64,000 nt of DNA from Lamellibrachia columna (taxonomy: Eukaryota; Annelida; Polychaeta; Sabellida; Siboglinidae): contig OY759266.1 of the NCBI GenBank assembly GCA_963662155.1, positions 54,927,510-54,991,509 of the forward strand, read 5' to 3'. Position 1 is the stretch's first letter, and each line of letters begins with the position of its first letter. Positions 24,656 through 39,050 of the stretch are shown here, one piece after another. Below the pieces are notes generated by a model. That model was given only the letters and a program-made list of their open reading frames with translations, did not search any database and was not told where the DNA came from. A program made the translations under genes and the position numbers.

Positions 24656-26545
24656 TTAATGCAGCTACGACTGAAATTAGACAATCTAAAACAAGCTATA
24701 CAAAAAATTAGCAAGTAACATAAAAAATGACAGCAAGATTTTTTTATGGATATGTCAGGAGTAAACAACACGTACGGGACAAGGTTGGACCACTAGAAGA
24801 CGGTGCTGGAAATAATAATATCACAACGTTTTTAATGGCGGAATACCTAAATGGCTACTTCAGTTCAGTGTTTACCAGAGAGGATATTAGTTTATTAGCA
24901 GTTCCAAATGCTAATTTCCAGGAGGCTAAATCGGAATATTTAGGGCAGTTATTTGTAACTGCAGAAACGGTAACCAAGAAAATAAAGGCAATGAAGGCTA
25001 ATAAATCACCGGGAGTGGATGGAATTCCTCCAAAACTACTAATGGAAACAATAGAACAAATCAGTGTACCACTTGCAAGAGTGTTCAACTTATCATTAAA
25101 AGAGGGAGTTTTTCCTTTTGGAAAGAAGCAAACATCATACCATTATTTAAAAAAGGTTCGACAAATAAGTCCGAGAATTACAGACCAGTGAGTTTAACGT
25201 CAGTGATTTGTAAATTATTAGAAAGGTTAATTAAAGACTATATGGTGGACTTCCTTGTTAAGCATAAATTATTAAATTAATCTCAACATGGATTCCTAAA
25301 AGCCTAAAAGCGAGGTAAAGCTTAACAAATATGTTATATATTTTTGAAGAAATCACTAAATGGATTGACGAGGAATCGCCAGTAGATATTATCTACTTAG
25401 ATTTTCAGAAAGCTTTTGACAAAGTTCCACATTAAAGATTACTACTTAAATTAAAAGCCCATGGTATCGGTAATGGCTTAATTGACTCGATAGAACAATG
25501 GCTGACTGACAGAAGACAGCGTGTAGTAGTAGATGGAGAAGTTTCAAACTGGAAATCAGTTTTGAGTGGGGTACCACAAAGATCAGTATTAGGACCTTTA
25601 TCATTCTTAATATATATCAATGACTTGGACGACAATATAACAAGTAACGTACTCAAATTTGCAGGTGACACAAAAGTGTTTAGAAAGGTTAACACTGATG
25701 GTGATAAACAACATTTACAAAACGATCTAGACAGATTAGTGAAATGGTCTGAGAAATGGCAGATGTTGTTCAAATTTCGGGAATGCAAATGCATACATAC
25801 AGGACATGGGAACTTGGATGTAAACTATAAAATGGGAGATACCGTTCTTGGTACTACTGTAAGAGAAAAGGACTTAGGAGTTACAATAAGTGCTGATATG
25901 AAAGTTTCAGAACAGTGTGGTATTGCAGCTTCAAAAGGGAACCAAATTCTTGGGTTGATTAGGAGAAACATAACTTACAAAAGTAATTATGCCTGTTTAA
26001 TGCAATAGTTAGACCTCATTTAGAATACTGTATACAAGCGTGGAGACCATATCGTAAGAAGGATATAGATACACTTGAATGCATACAACGGAGTGCAACT
26101 AAAATGATTCCAGAACTGAGAGACCTTAGTTATGAAGAACGCCTGACAGAATGTGGTTTAACAACTCTAGAGACAAGGAGGTTAAGAGGAGATCAGATTG
26201 AAGTTTTTAAGATATTGAATGGTATGAAAATATTGATAGAAATATGTTTTTCTCTATCAAGAAAGATAGCAGAACTGGATGGCATGAGGTAAAGTTAGCA
26301 AAGGATCAGTGTAAATTGGATATCAGGAAGTACTCATTCTCACAGAGGACAGTAAATGAATGGAACAAGTTATCTACGGATTGTATAACCGCCAGCAGCG
26401 TGAATATGTTTAAAATAAGTTGGACACATATCTCAGGAGGGCGGGTTACACGTAGACGAACACATATAGACTCTCGATAAGCCAATGGCTTCCTTGTCCA
26501 CTTGTCATCTGGGCCTTTGGCTTGGATGGCAAATCTTGTTAAATC
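24656..26545 (+). mobile_element. CR1-like LINE copy 3
   Basis: 5'-truncated just before the reverse transcriptase (begins at the AATTEIRQSK equivalent). It contains KSPGVDGIPPKLLMETIEQ and IYINDLDDNITSNVLKFAGD, where the active-site FADD has become FAGD, and several frameshifts and stops. It ends with the shared 3' sequence and a TTGTTAAATC tail. Inserted in intron 2 of GST psi1, opposite orientation. Confidence 0.9.
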
Positions 26546-27110
26546 ACCTGTGGATGGAATTCCTCCAAGACTAGTTTCCATTAGTAAAATAGAACAATAA
26601 TTATACAACATGCAAGAGTGGTTCCTTTTGAATGGACAGGTGTAAACGCCATACCAGCATTTAAAAAAGTTTCGAGAAATAAAAGAGCATTACAGACAAG
26701 TGAGTTTAATATCAGATTACTACTTAAATATGTCATAATCGACTGAATAGAACAATGGCTGACTGACAGAAGACGTGTTGTTGTAGATGGGGAGGTTTCA
26801 AACAGGAAATCAGCGGATGATACAAACGTGTTTATAAAGTGTTTAGAAAGGTTAACAATGATGGTGATAAACAACATTTAAAAATTAGTTAAATGGTCTG
26901 AAAAATGGCATATGTTATTAAGTGCTGATATGAAAGTTTCAGAGCAATGTGGCATTGCATCTTCAAAGGGTACTCAAATTCTTGGGTTGATTAGGAGAAT
27001 AAGGTGGAGTATAACATACAAGAAAAAAAGTTAATTATACTTCTATATAAAGCAACAGTTAGGTCTTTTTTAGAATACTGTATACAAACGTGGAAACCAT
27101 ATTGTAAGAA

Positions 27111-27144
<34 letters not shown>

Positions 27145-27632
27145 TTTAAAGAATACAGAGGAGAACAACTAAAATGATACCAGAACTGAGAGACCTTTGT
27201 TACGAAAAACACATAACAGAATGTGGTTTAACAACCATAGAGACAAGGTGGTTAAGATGAGATCAAAGTTAAGTTTTTAGGATATTGAAAGGGTATGAAA
27301 ATATTGATAGAAATATGTTTTCTCACTCAAGAAAGATAGTAGAACCAGAGGACACGAGGTGACATTAGTAAAGGATATGTGAAGATTGGATATCAGGAAG
27401 TACTCGTTCTCACAGAGGACAATAAATTAATGAAACACATTATCTACAGATTGTGTAACTGCCAGCAGCGTGATGAATATGTCTAAAAACAAGATTGACG
27501 CATAATTATCTCAGGAGAGCGGGTTACACATAGCTGACAAAATGTAGGACTCTCAATAAGCCAATGGCTTCCTTGTCCACTTGCCATTTGGGCCTTTGCC
27601 TTGGATAGCAATCTTGTTAAATCTTGTTAAAT
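26546..27632 (+). mobile_element. CR1-like LINE copy 4, strongly degenerate
   Basis: It starts directly at the last base of copy 3's tail with a GVDGIPP-like segment. It has large internal deletions, a (TA)n expansion at about 27114-27142 and a recognisable C-terminal region and 3' tail (repeat ATCTTGTTAA at about 27611-27632). It has the same orientation as copy 3. Confidence 0.85.
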
Positions 27633-27866
27633 GTGTTCCGATTAACTCGGAGCCAGGCTCATGGTTCTATTTACAATGGATATTTGATAATGTAATGCTC
27701 CGTGTCTCAAACATGTTTCACCTTCCAATAACTGGAACATAAACGAATTATTATATATATTATATTTAGATGTATGTTAATTCAATAACACATAATACTA
27801 TAGCATAAGATATTCAATTTGTTCGGTGCATATGTCAATTATATATGCATTATCTACATCTTTAGG

Positions 27867-28163
27867 AGGGGGCAGCCGTGGCCTAGTGGTTAAGGTGTTG
27901 GACTCTAAATTCTATGGTTGTGAGTTCAAGACCCACACTGGTCACGGTTCGTTTTCGAAGCTTAGGCAATTTCGTTTACCCTACTTTGCCTCAGTCTACT
28001 CAGCTGTAAATGAGTACAAACACTGTTTGGAAGGTACCTGCGATAGACTAGTGTCCCGTCCAGGAGAGTCAGTATAACTGCACTCTAAGTTGCTTCGCAC
28101 TATAGAAACCAGGTTTAAGCACTGGCCATATAAGCCTTCATGGCTTCCTAAGGCATAATGCGT
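27867..28163 (+). mobile_element. tRNA-derived SINE (family 3)
   Basis: The head GGCCTAGTGGTTAAGG (A box) and GAGTTCAAGACCC (B box) are spaced as in a tRNA promoter. They are followed by a conserved core including CTGTAAATGAGTA, GACTAGTGTCCCGTCCAGG and GCTTCGCACTATAGAAACC. It is not a functional tRNA gene because the acceptor stem does not pair. In intron 2 of GST psi1. Confidence 0.8.
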
Positions 28164-28923
28164 CCAGTTGTCACAATTAGTTGTTTAGTTTTTACTGGCA
28201 TCCTGGCATGAATTGATGTCACCTGTATTTGTATTCTTATATTTTTCATGCAAAATAAAATCAATGTTCAATCAGGATCAGCCGCGATTTGTCTAAAGCC
28301 CAAATATTAATTAAGCCGACCAAAACAGCAAGTGGGGCAAAACACAAATCCACGTTTCTAATAGCCGTCCTCCCAAGTACCCATGCGTCATGAGGATGGT
28401 AATTTCTTATAAATGTTTTATCGCAATCATGCATTTAATTATAATAATTAATCAGGTAATCTATAACTTACCAAACGTCTTGGCGAGGTAGAACTCCATG
28501 GCGTCAGAATGGCACAGCGTGATGCCATTAAACTGCAGGTCTGGCAACTGGCCAAAAGGCATTCCTGTAAAACAGTCTTTCTAATATGTAACACCATTTC
28601 ACGTAGCCAATGGCAGCACAAACACAAATACCATTTCAGTCCCACAAAGTATTTTAATATATCTTCAAAACACATCTCAAAGAACAAATATAATTAGCTT
28701 CTGACCATTAAGCTGTTCAACCTAGAATGACGAAAAAAGCCTGCTTGCTTTGTAGTTGAGAAACATAAATATGCACACAAAAATTGTGATTGTAATCACG
28801 GTTATGATTACTTTGGGAATGTTATCGAGTATGATTACGATTACTTTGCCTTTTTGGCCAAAATCCTAAGTACGATTATGATTACTAAAATTGTTTTACC
28901 ATTACGATTACCCCACTCTGTTA

Positions 28924-30560
<1,637 letters not shown>

Positions 30561-30657
30561 ATACCCTGGGTGTGCGGACATGCCCCACCTTCCCCTACCA
30601 ATCTAATTTGCCTAAATGGTTACAGTATTATGTTCATGTGTATTTGGTTTTACAAAA

Positions 30658-30998
30658 TGGCACTCACGATTTACAGATTGCCGAATGTTTTGACCAGGAA
30701 ATCAATACCTGCTCCCACAGGGAGATTGTTCAACATGACGAAGAGTATTACCAGTGGATATCTCAATGACAAAATACCATCAAATTTGATTAAAACACGT
30801 TTTAATTTGAGTGAAACTTGGAATTTTGATACTACTAAATGGTTGATTCTATCCGCGATTCTATTAACCGGATTCCACTGTACTTTGTTGTTACAAATTA
30901 TTGTTACAAATAAAATCACTAAAAAAATTGAAGACATTGAAATGCTCAAGCCTATAAGCTGGGATTCCTGTCTCAAATCCAATTGTAAGGAGACACAA
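30658..30998 (+). CDS. Unknown ORF with one predicted membrane helix, runs into (TA)n
   Basis: Open from ATG 30658 ([16 protein letters not shown]) through a hydrophobic stretch [20 protein letters not shown] to [10 protein letters not shown], then into the TA repeat, which is open in this frame. The second half (from 30789) is repeated at 38412-38620 and also stays open. I do not recognise the family. It may be a piece of a retroelement or other mobile gene whose 3' end was replaced by the TA expansion, or chance. Confidence 0.2.
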
Positions 30999-31001
30999 GT
31001 G

Positions 31002-31438
<437 letters not shown>

Positions 31439-31446
31439 ATATATAC

Positions 31447-31560
31447 ACACACCAAGGTACAAGTGGTACACTACAAACCAAGGTACAAGTGGTACACTCG
31501 TACCAGGCCCTCACAAACCAAGGTAAAAGTGGCACACTCGTACCAGGCCATCACAAAAAG
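31447..31560. repeat. Short tandem repeats with CCAAGGTACAAGTGG
   Basis: Three to four imperfect units of about 38 bp sharing ACCAAGGTA(C/A)AAGTGG and CACTCGTACCAGGCC. Repeated in unit B at about 39060-39172. Confidence 0.75.
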
Positions 31561-32639
31561 GCGTCCCACAAAATCAATCACAATCCATCTAATTACCTGC
31601 TTAACGGCTCTTTTCGCTTCCCCTGAATCGGGCTCCGACCTCTGATCAACGTCAAGGGAATGAACTGACCCAGTTCGGTGGACTAGTTGCATAAACTCTC
31701 ACAGGTGACCTAGAGCATGAAGTCTCACCAGAGCCGACGATGTATCAGATGTTGATCAAGAAAGAATCTCGGGGGCACTTTCCCCAATGTGGACTTACTG
31801 CTTCGCATACAAACGACTTTGATGATTAGCAACTGTAGAGGGGAGAGGTATTTTTCCAAGTCAGAATTGCTCCCGTTTCACTGTTGTCTGCACCACCATT
31901 GGTTGTACCTCCTTGGTTACAAACCATTCAATGTAAAATCGATTGTAGGTCCTATATGTATTTAGTAAATTTATGAAGGTTAAATAAATCGTAGAAATTA
32001 AGAACAGGTGGCTCATACAAAAGTGATTAAATTTAGTCTTAGTTTGAGCCTCCCGCTCCTTATATGTGACATTAATTTATTTTCATACTGTACAATATAT
32101 TGTTATCACCTCATTTTTTAGTTTACTAAAATTAATATATATTGTTTCTGTATTGAAAATTTTGTTTTGTTGTGTCTTTGGGATAAATCAATATTTCCTC
32201 TTCCTCTCTTTCACTCTCCACTTAAAAGTCAAAGGCAGCTTTACGAGTTGACACCTGCCATTTTCCCAGTTTTGCACATTTTTGATCCAGGAGTGATAAT
32301 CAATACCCGCTGTATTGAGTGACCTCTTCTTACGTACGTGGACACGCATTAACTAAATAATTAATGATTAACGTGATAATTAATGTGTAGCAGTCACTAC
32401 CACGGTCCAAAGCCATCAAGGAAATGTCTAACAGTCAAATGCTAGTTAGCTCACGGGTACTAACAGGGTGCGGGGTGCTATTTCTGTGAACAGCGTGTGC
32501 CGATGCAGCATGGTTCGCGTTAATTGTTTTTTAGAAGTCAATTCATTGACTCCAGGCAGGCAAACTGGACAAGGATTGCTGCTGTGTACACTAACGCCAT
32601 TTCTGTGCATGTGTACGGCTTGCACTGACCTTCTTCTTC

Positions 32640-32652
32640 GGTCACGGTGACC
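32640..32652. promoter_or_regulatory. ERE-type palindrome GGTCACGGTGACC, unit A
   Basis: Exact GGTCAnnnTGACC, the classical estrogen-receptor-type inverted repeat with a 3-bp spacer. It is followed within about 50 bp by CACGTGACCGTGTCACG. The same palindrome lies at 40252-40264 and, in a diverged copy, at 52749-52761, each 3-4 kb downstream of a GST coding end. Function is inferred from conservation and motif only. Confidence 0.4.
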
Positions 32653-33092
32653 GCGCTCGATGACTAGAGGTTCACGTGACCGTGTCACGATGACGGCTAC
32701 TGCAGTGGCGTGTTGGGGAGGAGGGGCGTGGGGGTGGGGGCGGCATTGGGCCATGGTTTGATTTTTTTCCCGTATGTAACCTGTTGTGCCGCTACATATT
32801 GGAGTGGGTAGGTGGCCACGTTTACCCCCCCCCCCACCTCCGTGAGATCGTAGATATGCAGTATGGAAGTGGTTAGACTGCAGGATTGACAGGTACATTA
32901 CGTGACAGTTTTTGCCTAGCAACTAGGTCCGCCAAGCTAATAAACATGGTCACACTCGTATTTTTCGTTGCATTATTGGCTCAATAAGTTGTCTTTGCGA
33001 TAAAAACAAAGGGCAACGTTGTTTCAGCTAGAACAGTATGTTGGAAAGTTTGATCTGGCTGATGTATAAAGGTAATGTAATATATATTCTTC

Positions 33093-33171
33093 AAGCTTCG
33101 CTTTAGCAACCGTGTTTACATATTATGTAAACAAGGTTGCTATGTCAACATGGTTGCTAAGGCGAAGCTTG
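33093..33171. repeat. Two-level hairpin, unit A
   Basis: AAGCTTCGCTTTAGCAACC pairs with GGTTGCTAAGGCGAAGCTT, with an inner TGTTTACAT / ATGTAAACA pair. Repeated in unit B near 40703-40781. Confidence 0.75.
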
Positions 33172-33507
33172 ATAACATAAATATGATTGCGACGTCAGAC
33201 TCTGGATCAGTCAGTCTGGATCGTGCACGTGATGATGACAGATGGCGGTTGCGTGCTTAGACTGCAGTGGCGTGGTGACTGCGTGCGCATTACCACTGTC
33301 TCGACAGACTGGTAATTTAATTGCCAGCCCCGGGTACTCTTTTCCTCACAAGAATTAAGGAACTCGCATGGCGGTACGAACTGAAATACGTTTATAGGCA
33401 TGTAGGCCTACTTGACTCACTGGAGAACCTTCACAGCACATTAAACTGATAAAGCTTCACTCATTTTAATTAGCCAAATCCCCGGATGAGAGTCTAATTA
33501 ATATAAT

Positions 33508-34190
33508 TATGTATGGTACCAGAATCTGGACGCATACATAGCTTCCGTCACACTCTGCATTTCAACATCAATTTTCCAGGCTCCTCGCTGTGGCGCCACC
33601 GTTTGTCGCACACATCTTTGCCTAGTCTCGCTTATCCGACTCTCGCTCGGCTTTGTGAATTCGCCGAGAAGAGAGTCTGGCAGCAGAGACGTGATCTCAT
33701 TGTTACACATTGTCACCACTTCATTTTGTGTAGGCGTTCCCGTGAAGCGTCAGCAGCCAATCAGCGTCATTGTCGAGATGCTACTCTAAACATTTTTTTG
33801 CATGATTTAGCTTTTCAATCGGACAGTTGTCTCAATATAATTAAATAAAATTTCAAATAAAATTTATTTTGACACCGCATATCCCTAAAAAATAGAATCA
33901 GGGGTGTTAACAATAAAAATAAAATACATTGCATTACCGAATATAATTATTACAATTAAAGTTTAAAGTTAAGTCAAATTGCGTGGTATCAACCAACTGA
34001 TAAAAGTTAACTCTTATTTTATGAATTAGTCAAATGCCTGAATGACATTGTAATTAGCTAATTATGATGGAAATTATGTATGCCCCCAGAATCTGGGCGC
34101 ATACATAATTTCCATCACAATGAAAACCCCACTCTGCATCCCGGAGAATACGTGTGCGACAAACGGTGGCGTCACAGCGCGGAGCTTGGA
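33508..34190. mobile_element. Possible composite fold-back element
   Basis: A short hairpin block at 33508-33560 (ATGTATGGTACCAGAATCTG and CGCATACATAGCTTCC) and one at 34062-34113 (GATGGAAATTATGTATGC against GCATACATAATTTCCATC) are related. The block CACCGTTTGTCGCACAC near 33598 recurs inverted as GTGTGCGACAAACGGTG near 34151. Repeated in unit B (41118-41800). Confidence 0.5.
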
Positions 34191-34332
34191 TAATCGAGGT
34201 GATTCAACAAAAGGGAAGGGGAAGCTGAAGGGAAAGTCACTGGCGGTTAGAAGAGGGACACATAACGGACCGAAAGACGCGCTGAAGAAACAAAAGAGAA
34301 GACGCGTCAGCACCAGCAACGAAGAGAAAGCA

Positions 34333-34486
34333 TGGCCGTATGTCACATGGCCGTATGTCACATGGCCGTATGTCACATGGCCGTATGTCACATGATCGTA
34401 TGTCACATGGCCGTATGTCACATGGCCGTATGTCACATGGCCGTATGTCACATGGTCGTATGTCACATGGCCGTGTGTCACATGCG
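34333..34486. repeat. 15-bp minisatellite CATGGCCGTATGTCA x10, unit A
   Basis: Ten head-to-tail 15-bp units with few changes (CATGATC, CATGGTC, GTGTGTC variants). The unit length is a multiple of three, so chance frames stay open on both strands. Repeated in unit B at 41943-42096 with the same unit order. Confidence 0.95.
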
Positions 34487-35599
34487 ACGGGCCCTTCGTG
34501 AACTGTAGACAACGGGTACAGTGTCAGTGTCAGTTGTACAATGACTACATGCATAAAATGATGCATGTTTGATGCATGTCTGGATAAAATATAACGCAAT
34601 GTTTTTTTTACATTTAGCAATAGTTTGTTTCATTTTAGTATTCGTATTTCATACAACGGAGAAAGAATGTTACTGTTGTGGGACAAGACGCCCCCAGATA
34701 CTTCTTGTCCCATAGGAGAGGGCGTGTTGGCCCCAGGGGTGGGGCAAGATGCCCCCTCTGAACCATATATTTAATTACCGATAACATTATTATTAACATT
34801 ATTTTGGTTTTGCAGTCGTCACTAATGTTTTGGTATTACATACTGCAACCACACATTACACACTGCAACCACCCGGTGACGCCACTATCGTGGCCACGGC
34901 GCCCAAAGGGAGGCGATCGTCAAGGGCACTTTTTACTCCACAGTTGTGTTAAAGGCTGACCGAAGCGACATATATGCAACTTACCATCAACAACGTTGCT
35001 CTTCGGAAGTGATTTAAGCTAATAATCTGTTATTCGTATCCCATTTGTCAAACGCGGGTCGTATCCTGTAATACACAAGAGTTGGCACCGATGATGGCAC
35101 TCTATGACTATATGATTTGTTAATGATAGATTACCAGCAAAGATATAATTGGTGAATGTGCGATTGTTATCAGCCTACGAGAGAAACTCCGAGGCTGCCG
35201 AAAAACATAATCGTTGTCTAATTTTCAAATTCACATCTTCATACAATCAGGTAGGCATTTTGTGCAATTTCCTTTATTAGTAATCATGGTTCACAATTTA
35301 AAATAAACATTACACCCCAGTAATTACAACAATTTACATCATGCATATATGAAACGTCACATTTTATTTTATTTTATTTGAGTAAAGTACACTTTTCTTT
35401 TATACATGAACCAATTCAGATGACATTTATTTTGCTCCTTAGCGAACTACTAGACCATAATGTTCTCTTTAGAGATAACTGCATTTATTAATACCATATG
35501 CAGTAACAAGACAAAATGCACAAATTACTACGTTTGGTAGGATTCTGCAGCGTACCATGTATGTGTGTCATTTTATTCAAATATTCTTCACCCTTTTGT

Positions 35600-35646
35600 A
35601 TTGGTGAGCTTTGTATTGGTGAGTTTTGTATTGGTGAGCTTTGCAA
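35600..35646. repeat. 16-bp tandem repeat GTATTGGTGAGCTTT, three units
   Basis: Three units in unit A, four in unit B (43208-43268). This is one of the few length differences between the two duplication units. Confidence 0.9.
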
Positions 35647-35975
35647 ACATCATTGATAGCAAGTATGTATGCGCAGTTCCTATCCTGTGTCCATGTTCTT
35701 CATGAAGCTCTAGCCAAACAACAGTCAGTTATTTCTAACATTATAATTATTATTAATTCCAGCTTAGAAAAACAACAACAGAGTACATTTCAAAGTTTAT
35801 TTTACAAACTATATTACACATATTAAGTAATTCAACACCTCATAACAACATGATTAATTAAACATATAACGGTTTTAATTAATTTTCTGTATGAACAAGT
35901 TATAATTTTCAGTGTTTTCCTTAGATGATGATAACTAATCCTAAAATGAGTGTTTTGTGATGCACACAGCTGTAT

Positions 35976-37991
35976 CTAAAATGTGCTTTCTGGGCGTTTG
36001 GCAACCCATGCAGCAATTTTGGGTTCACTCATCACTCGTTCGTTGTGTGCCTTCAGTTTTGGGTACTCGTTCAGGTCACACTTGATGCCAAATAGTGTTA
36101 GCGTGTCAAAAATGGTCGCAACCTTCACATCAGCCAGAGAGATCTGAAAGAGACATCATTGTAATTAAATACATCTGAAAGTATTTAAATACAAATACTT
36201 TATATTTCCCAAATTCAAACATATTTCAGTTTATTTTAACACTAATACATTTCAACTATATATTTTAAATACTTTTTAAATACTAGGGGATTCTGTAATC
36301 AAAATAGGCTTTCTACTAAAAAATTATGACGCTAGATCAAAACAGCAAATCATTCAAACGTGCTATTTCATAGGGTTATTTCTCATAATACGTTTTTCTT
36401 CAAACTCCATCCTCAACTGGTTTAGCCTATCGCAAATCCGGTTCGTTGATGTTCTTCAACTATGTAGTATGTGAATAGTTCATGTAACATCCGCAGTCGA
36501 TTTAATAAATAATTATAATAAAAACTTGACTTTTAGTTGTTAGATCTGGTTTAAAATAGTGGATATCCAAAATAGTTAACACTTTGCAGGTCAATGCTGA
36601 TCATGGGCGAACATTTCACCAAAGATGAAATTTGTGAGTTTTCAGCATTTCCATTTTCACTTCTTTTAAATATACATAGTCTGATAGTTTTCATCGTAAA
36701 CCATGTCATTTAGTACAAAATATATCTGTCCTAGCGTCTTGACCGCTCAAATGTATTTTAATTAACCACAATTTGACCGTTATTTGATTAAGCTGAATGT
36801 TTCGACATGAATATCATGTTTACATTGTATGATGAACAGCAAGGTCGATATTTGTAAACAGATAACGGACAAATTAAATAAAAAAGTGTGGTTCATTCAG
36901 ACACATTTGGGCGATCAAGACGTTAAAATGTAGATATACCTCTATACTATAAAACATGATTTGACGATAACAACGATCAGACTATGTATCTTTAATGTTT
37001 GACCAAACATTAAGTAATTTAATAGTTTGTCTGATGATGTCACAAAAAATACATACTAGGATGCCAGGAAAGTTTGATTTATCGCAAAATTAATTTGAAA
37101 TGAGAAAAGAAAAATCATTGAATTGAGGAGGGACTATTCAATGATTTCTTTAACATAAGATTTTTTTAACATTATATACACGCGTATAAAAACCTATATT
37201 TTTTTATTTTATAATGCTGAGAGGGGCATGGTTAGCTGATGTTGAATAAAATAAATTAAAAGGAAGTCAATAAAATATAATGGGATATACTGTATAATTG
37301 TTCTCCTTTTTAAAAAGTTGAATGAAGACAACAATCTTTAGTATTTCCCATTTTGGGGGATATTTCCCGGGAACTTCAACCCATGGTCCTAACTTTTTAA
37401 AACCAAATTAATTTGTTAAGCAATCTACAATTAAGTAAAGCAAGAGAATAATTTAATTTAGTAGCGTCTTGTCCATGAGTATCTTTAAAATATGTAAGTC
37501 TGTGAAGGGTTTCTCCGTAAGATATGTGACATTTAAATATATTTGGACTAAACATACATGTAGTTCCGTTATTATGGAACTGGTGGCTCTATAGTGGTAA
37601 CATGGGTAAAACAGATGATGCAGGACCATCATTAGTGCTACCATTTTGTAGGCTATGAATACTTGTCAACATATTTTTTTATTCTGTGCCTACCTTTCAG
37701 CAATATTGATGTTGAAATGTTCAAATAAAGTAGTATAACCTACTCACTATGTAAATTGTCTAAACTGTTGCTTCCGGTCTTTTTCCAATGGGGAAATGTT
37801 TTAAGACTTCCAAATCAGACAGTTTCAGTTGATCATCGTTTTGGAGAATCTTAAAAGCAGAATCGCTTCGTTGCAATTACCTTGTCTCCGATGAAATAGC
37901 CATCTCCACCCTTGTTGGACACCAGCATCTTCTGAAGGTTCCCTAGGAACTTGGGCATTTGTTCCGTCTCATACTTCTTCCTAATCTCGTC
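35976..37991 (-). pseudogene. Sigma-class GST partial copy A (exons 4 and 5 only)
   Basis: Exon 4 is 37881-37991 (KKYETEQMPKFLGNLQKML ... GYFIGDK) with a normal donor GTAATT. Exon 5 is 35976-36143 (ISLADVKVATIFD ... AWVAKRPESTF, TAG at 35976-35978) after acceptor TTTCAG. Both exons are open and undamaged and nearly identical to those of gene B, but exons 1-3 are missing because the 7-kb duplication ended at 38187, inside intron 3. It has no promoter or glutathione-binding domain of its own. It lies downstream of gene B in the same orientation with matching exon phases, so it could in principle be used as an alternative 3' terminal cassette. Otherwise it is a gene fragment. Confidence 0.85.
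36390..37045. mobile_element. Intronic repeat family with TTTGACCAAACATTAAG, full form (GST A intron 4)
   Basis: It runs from ACTCCATCCTCAACTGG to TTTGTCTGATGATGT and contains the near-palindrome TTAATGTTTGACCAAACATT. Related copies lie in gene B intron 4 (about 44027-44275, internally deleted), gene C intron 4 (about 57295-57950) and, inverted, in intron 1 of B and C. No coding capacity. Confidence 0.7.
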
Positions 37992-38084
37992 CTTTAGGGC
38001 GTAAGATGACAGTGGGTAAGAAAAATGCTAGTTGTGTTTTCACTATTTGCTTAAAAAGTGAAAATGCAAAGGTAAGTTCTGATT

Positions 38085-38187
38085 CTGTACTCGGTCCTTG
38101 GGACTGTTCAAAGCACTTTACACTGCACCCTCCAGCATACATGGCCATTCCAATATCATCTTGACTTCTCTGTGAATTACTGTGCAA
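38085..38187 (-). mobile_element. SINE family 1, cut by the duplication breakpoint
   Basis: Contains GGTCCTTGGGACTGTTCAAA and CAGCATACATGGCC. It matches unit B and gene C up to ACTGTGCAA at 38187 and then diverges completely. Confidence 0.8.
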
Positions 38188-38624
38188 TTTATTATCTAGG
38201 TCGTTATCATCTAGATAATAAATACCCACACCCCGGTTATCATTATCTAAATAATAGTGACCCACTCTATATAAATATTACCCCCTTGGATATCCTAAAC
38301 ATCGGAAGCGACCATAACTGAAATGTGCAATGCCATAGAATAATATTATATTTCTTCTTCATGTGCCTTGTCTCTCGACGTTGGCGATCACCATACAATT
38401 ATGTCATTAGCATTAAAACACGTTTTAATTTGAGTGAAACTTGGAATTTTGATACTACTAAATGGTTGATTCTATCCGCGATTCTATTAACCGGATTCCA
38501 CTGTACTTTGTTGTTACAAATTATTGTTACAAATAAAATCACTAAAAAAATTGAAGACATTGAAATGCTCAAGCCTATAAGCTGGGATTCCTGTCTCAAA
38601 TCCAATTGTAAGGAGACACAAGTG

Positions 38625-39050
<426 letters not shown>

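Noticed and set aside
34074..34620. Frames with HVTYGHVTYG or CDIRPCDIRP repeats (also 41.7-42.2 kb)
   Set aside because: Translation of the 15-bp minisatellite; not evidence of a gene.
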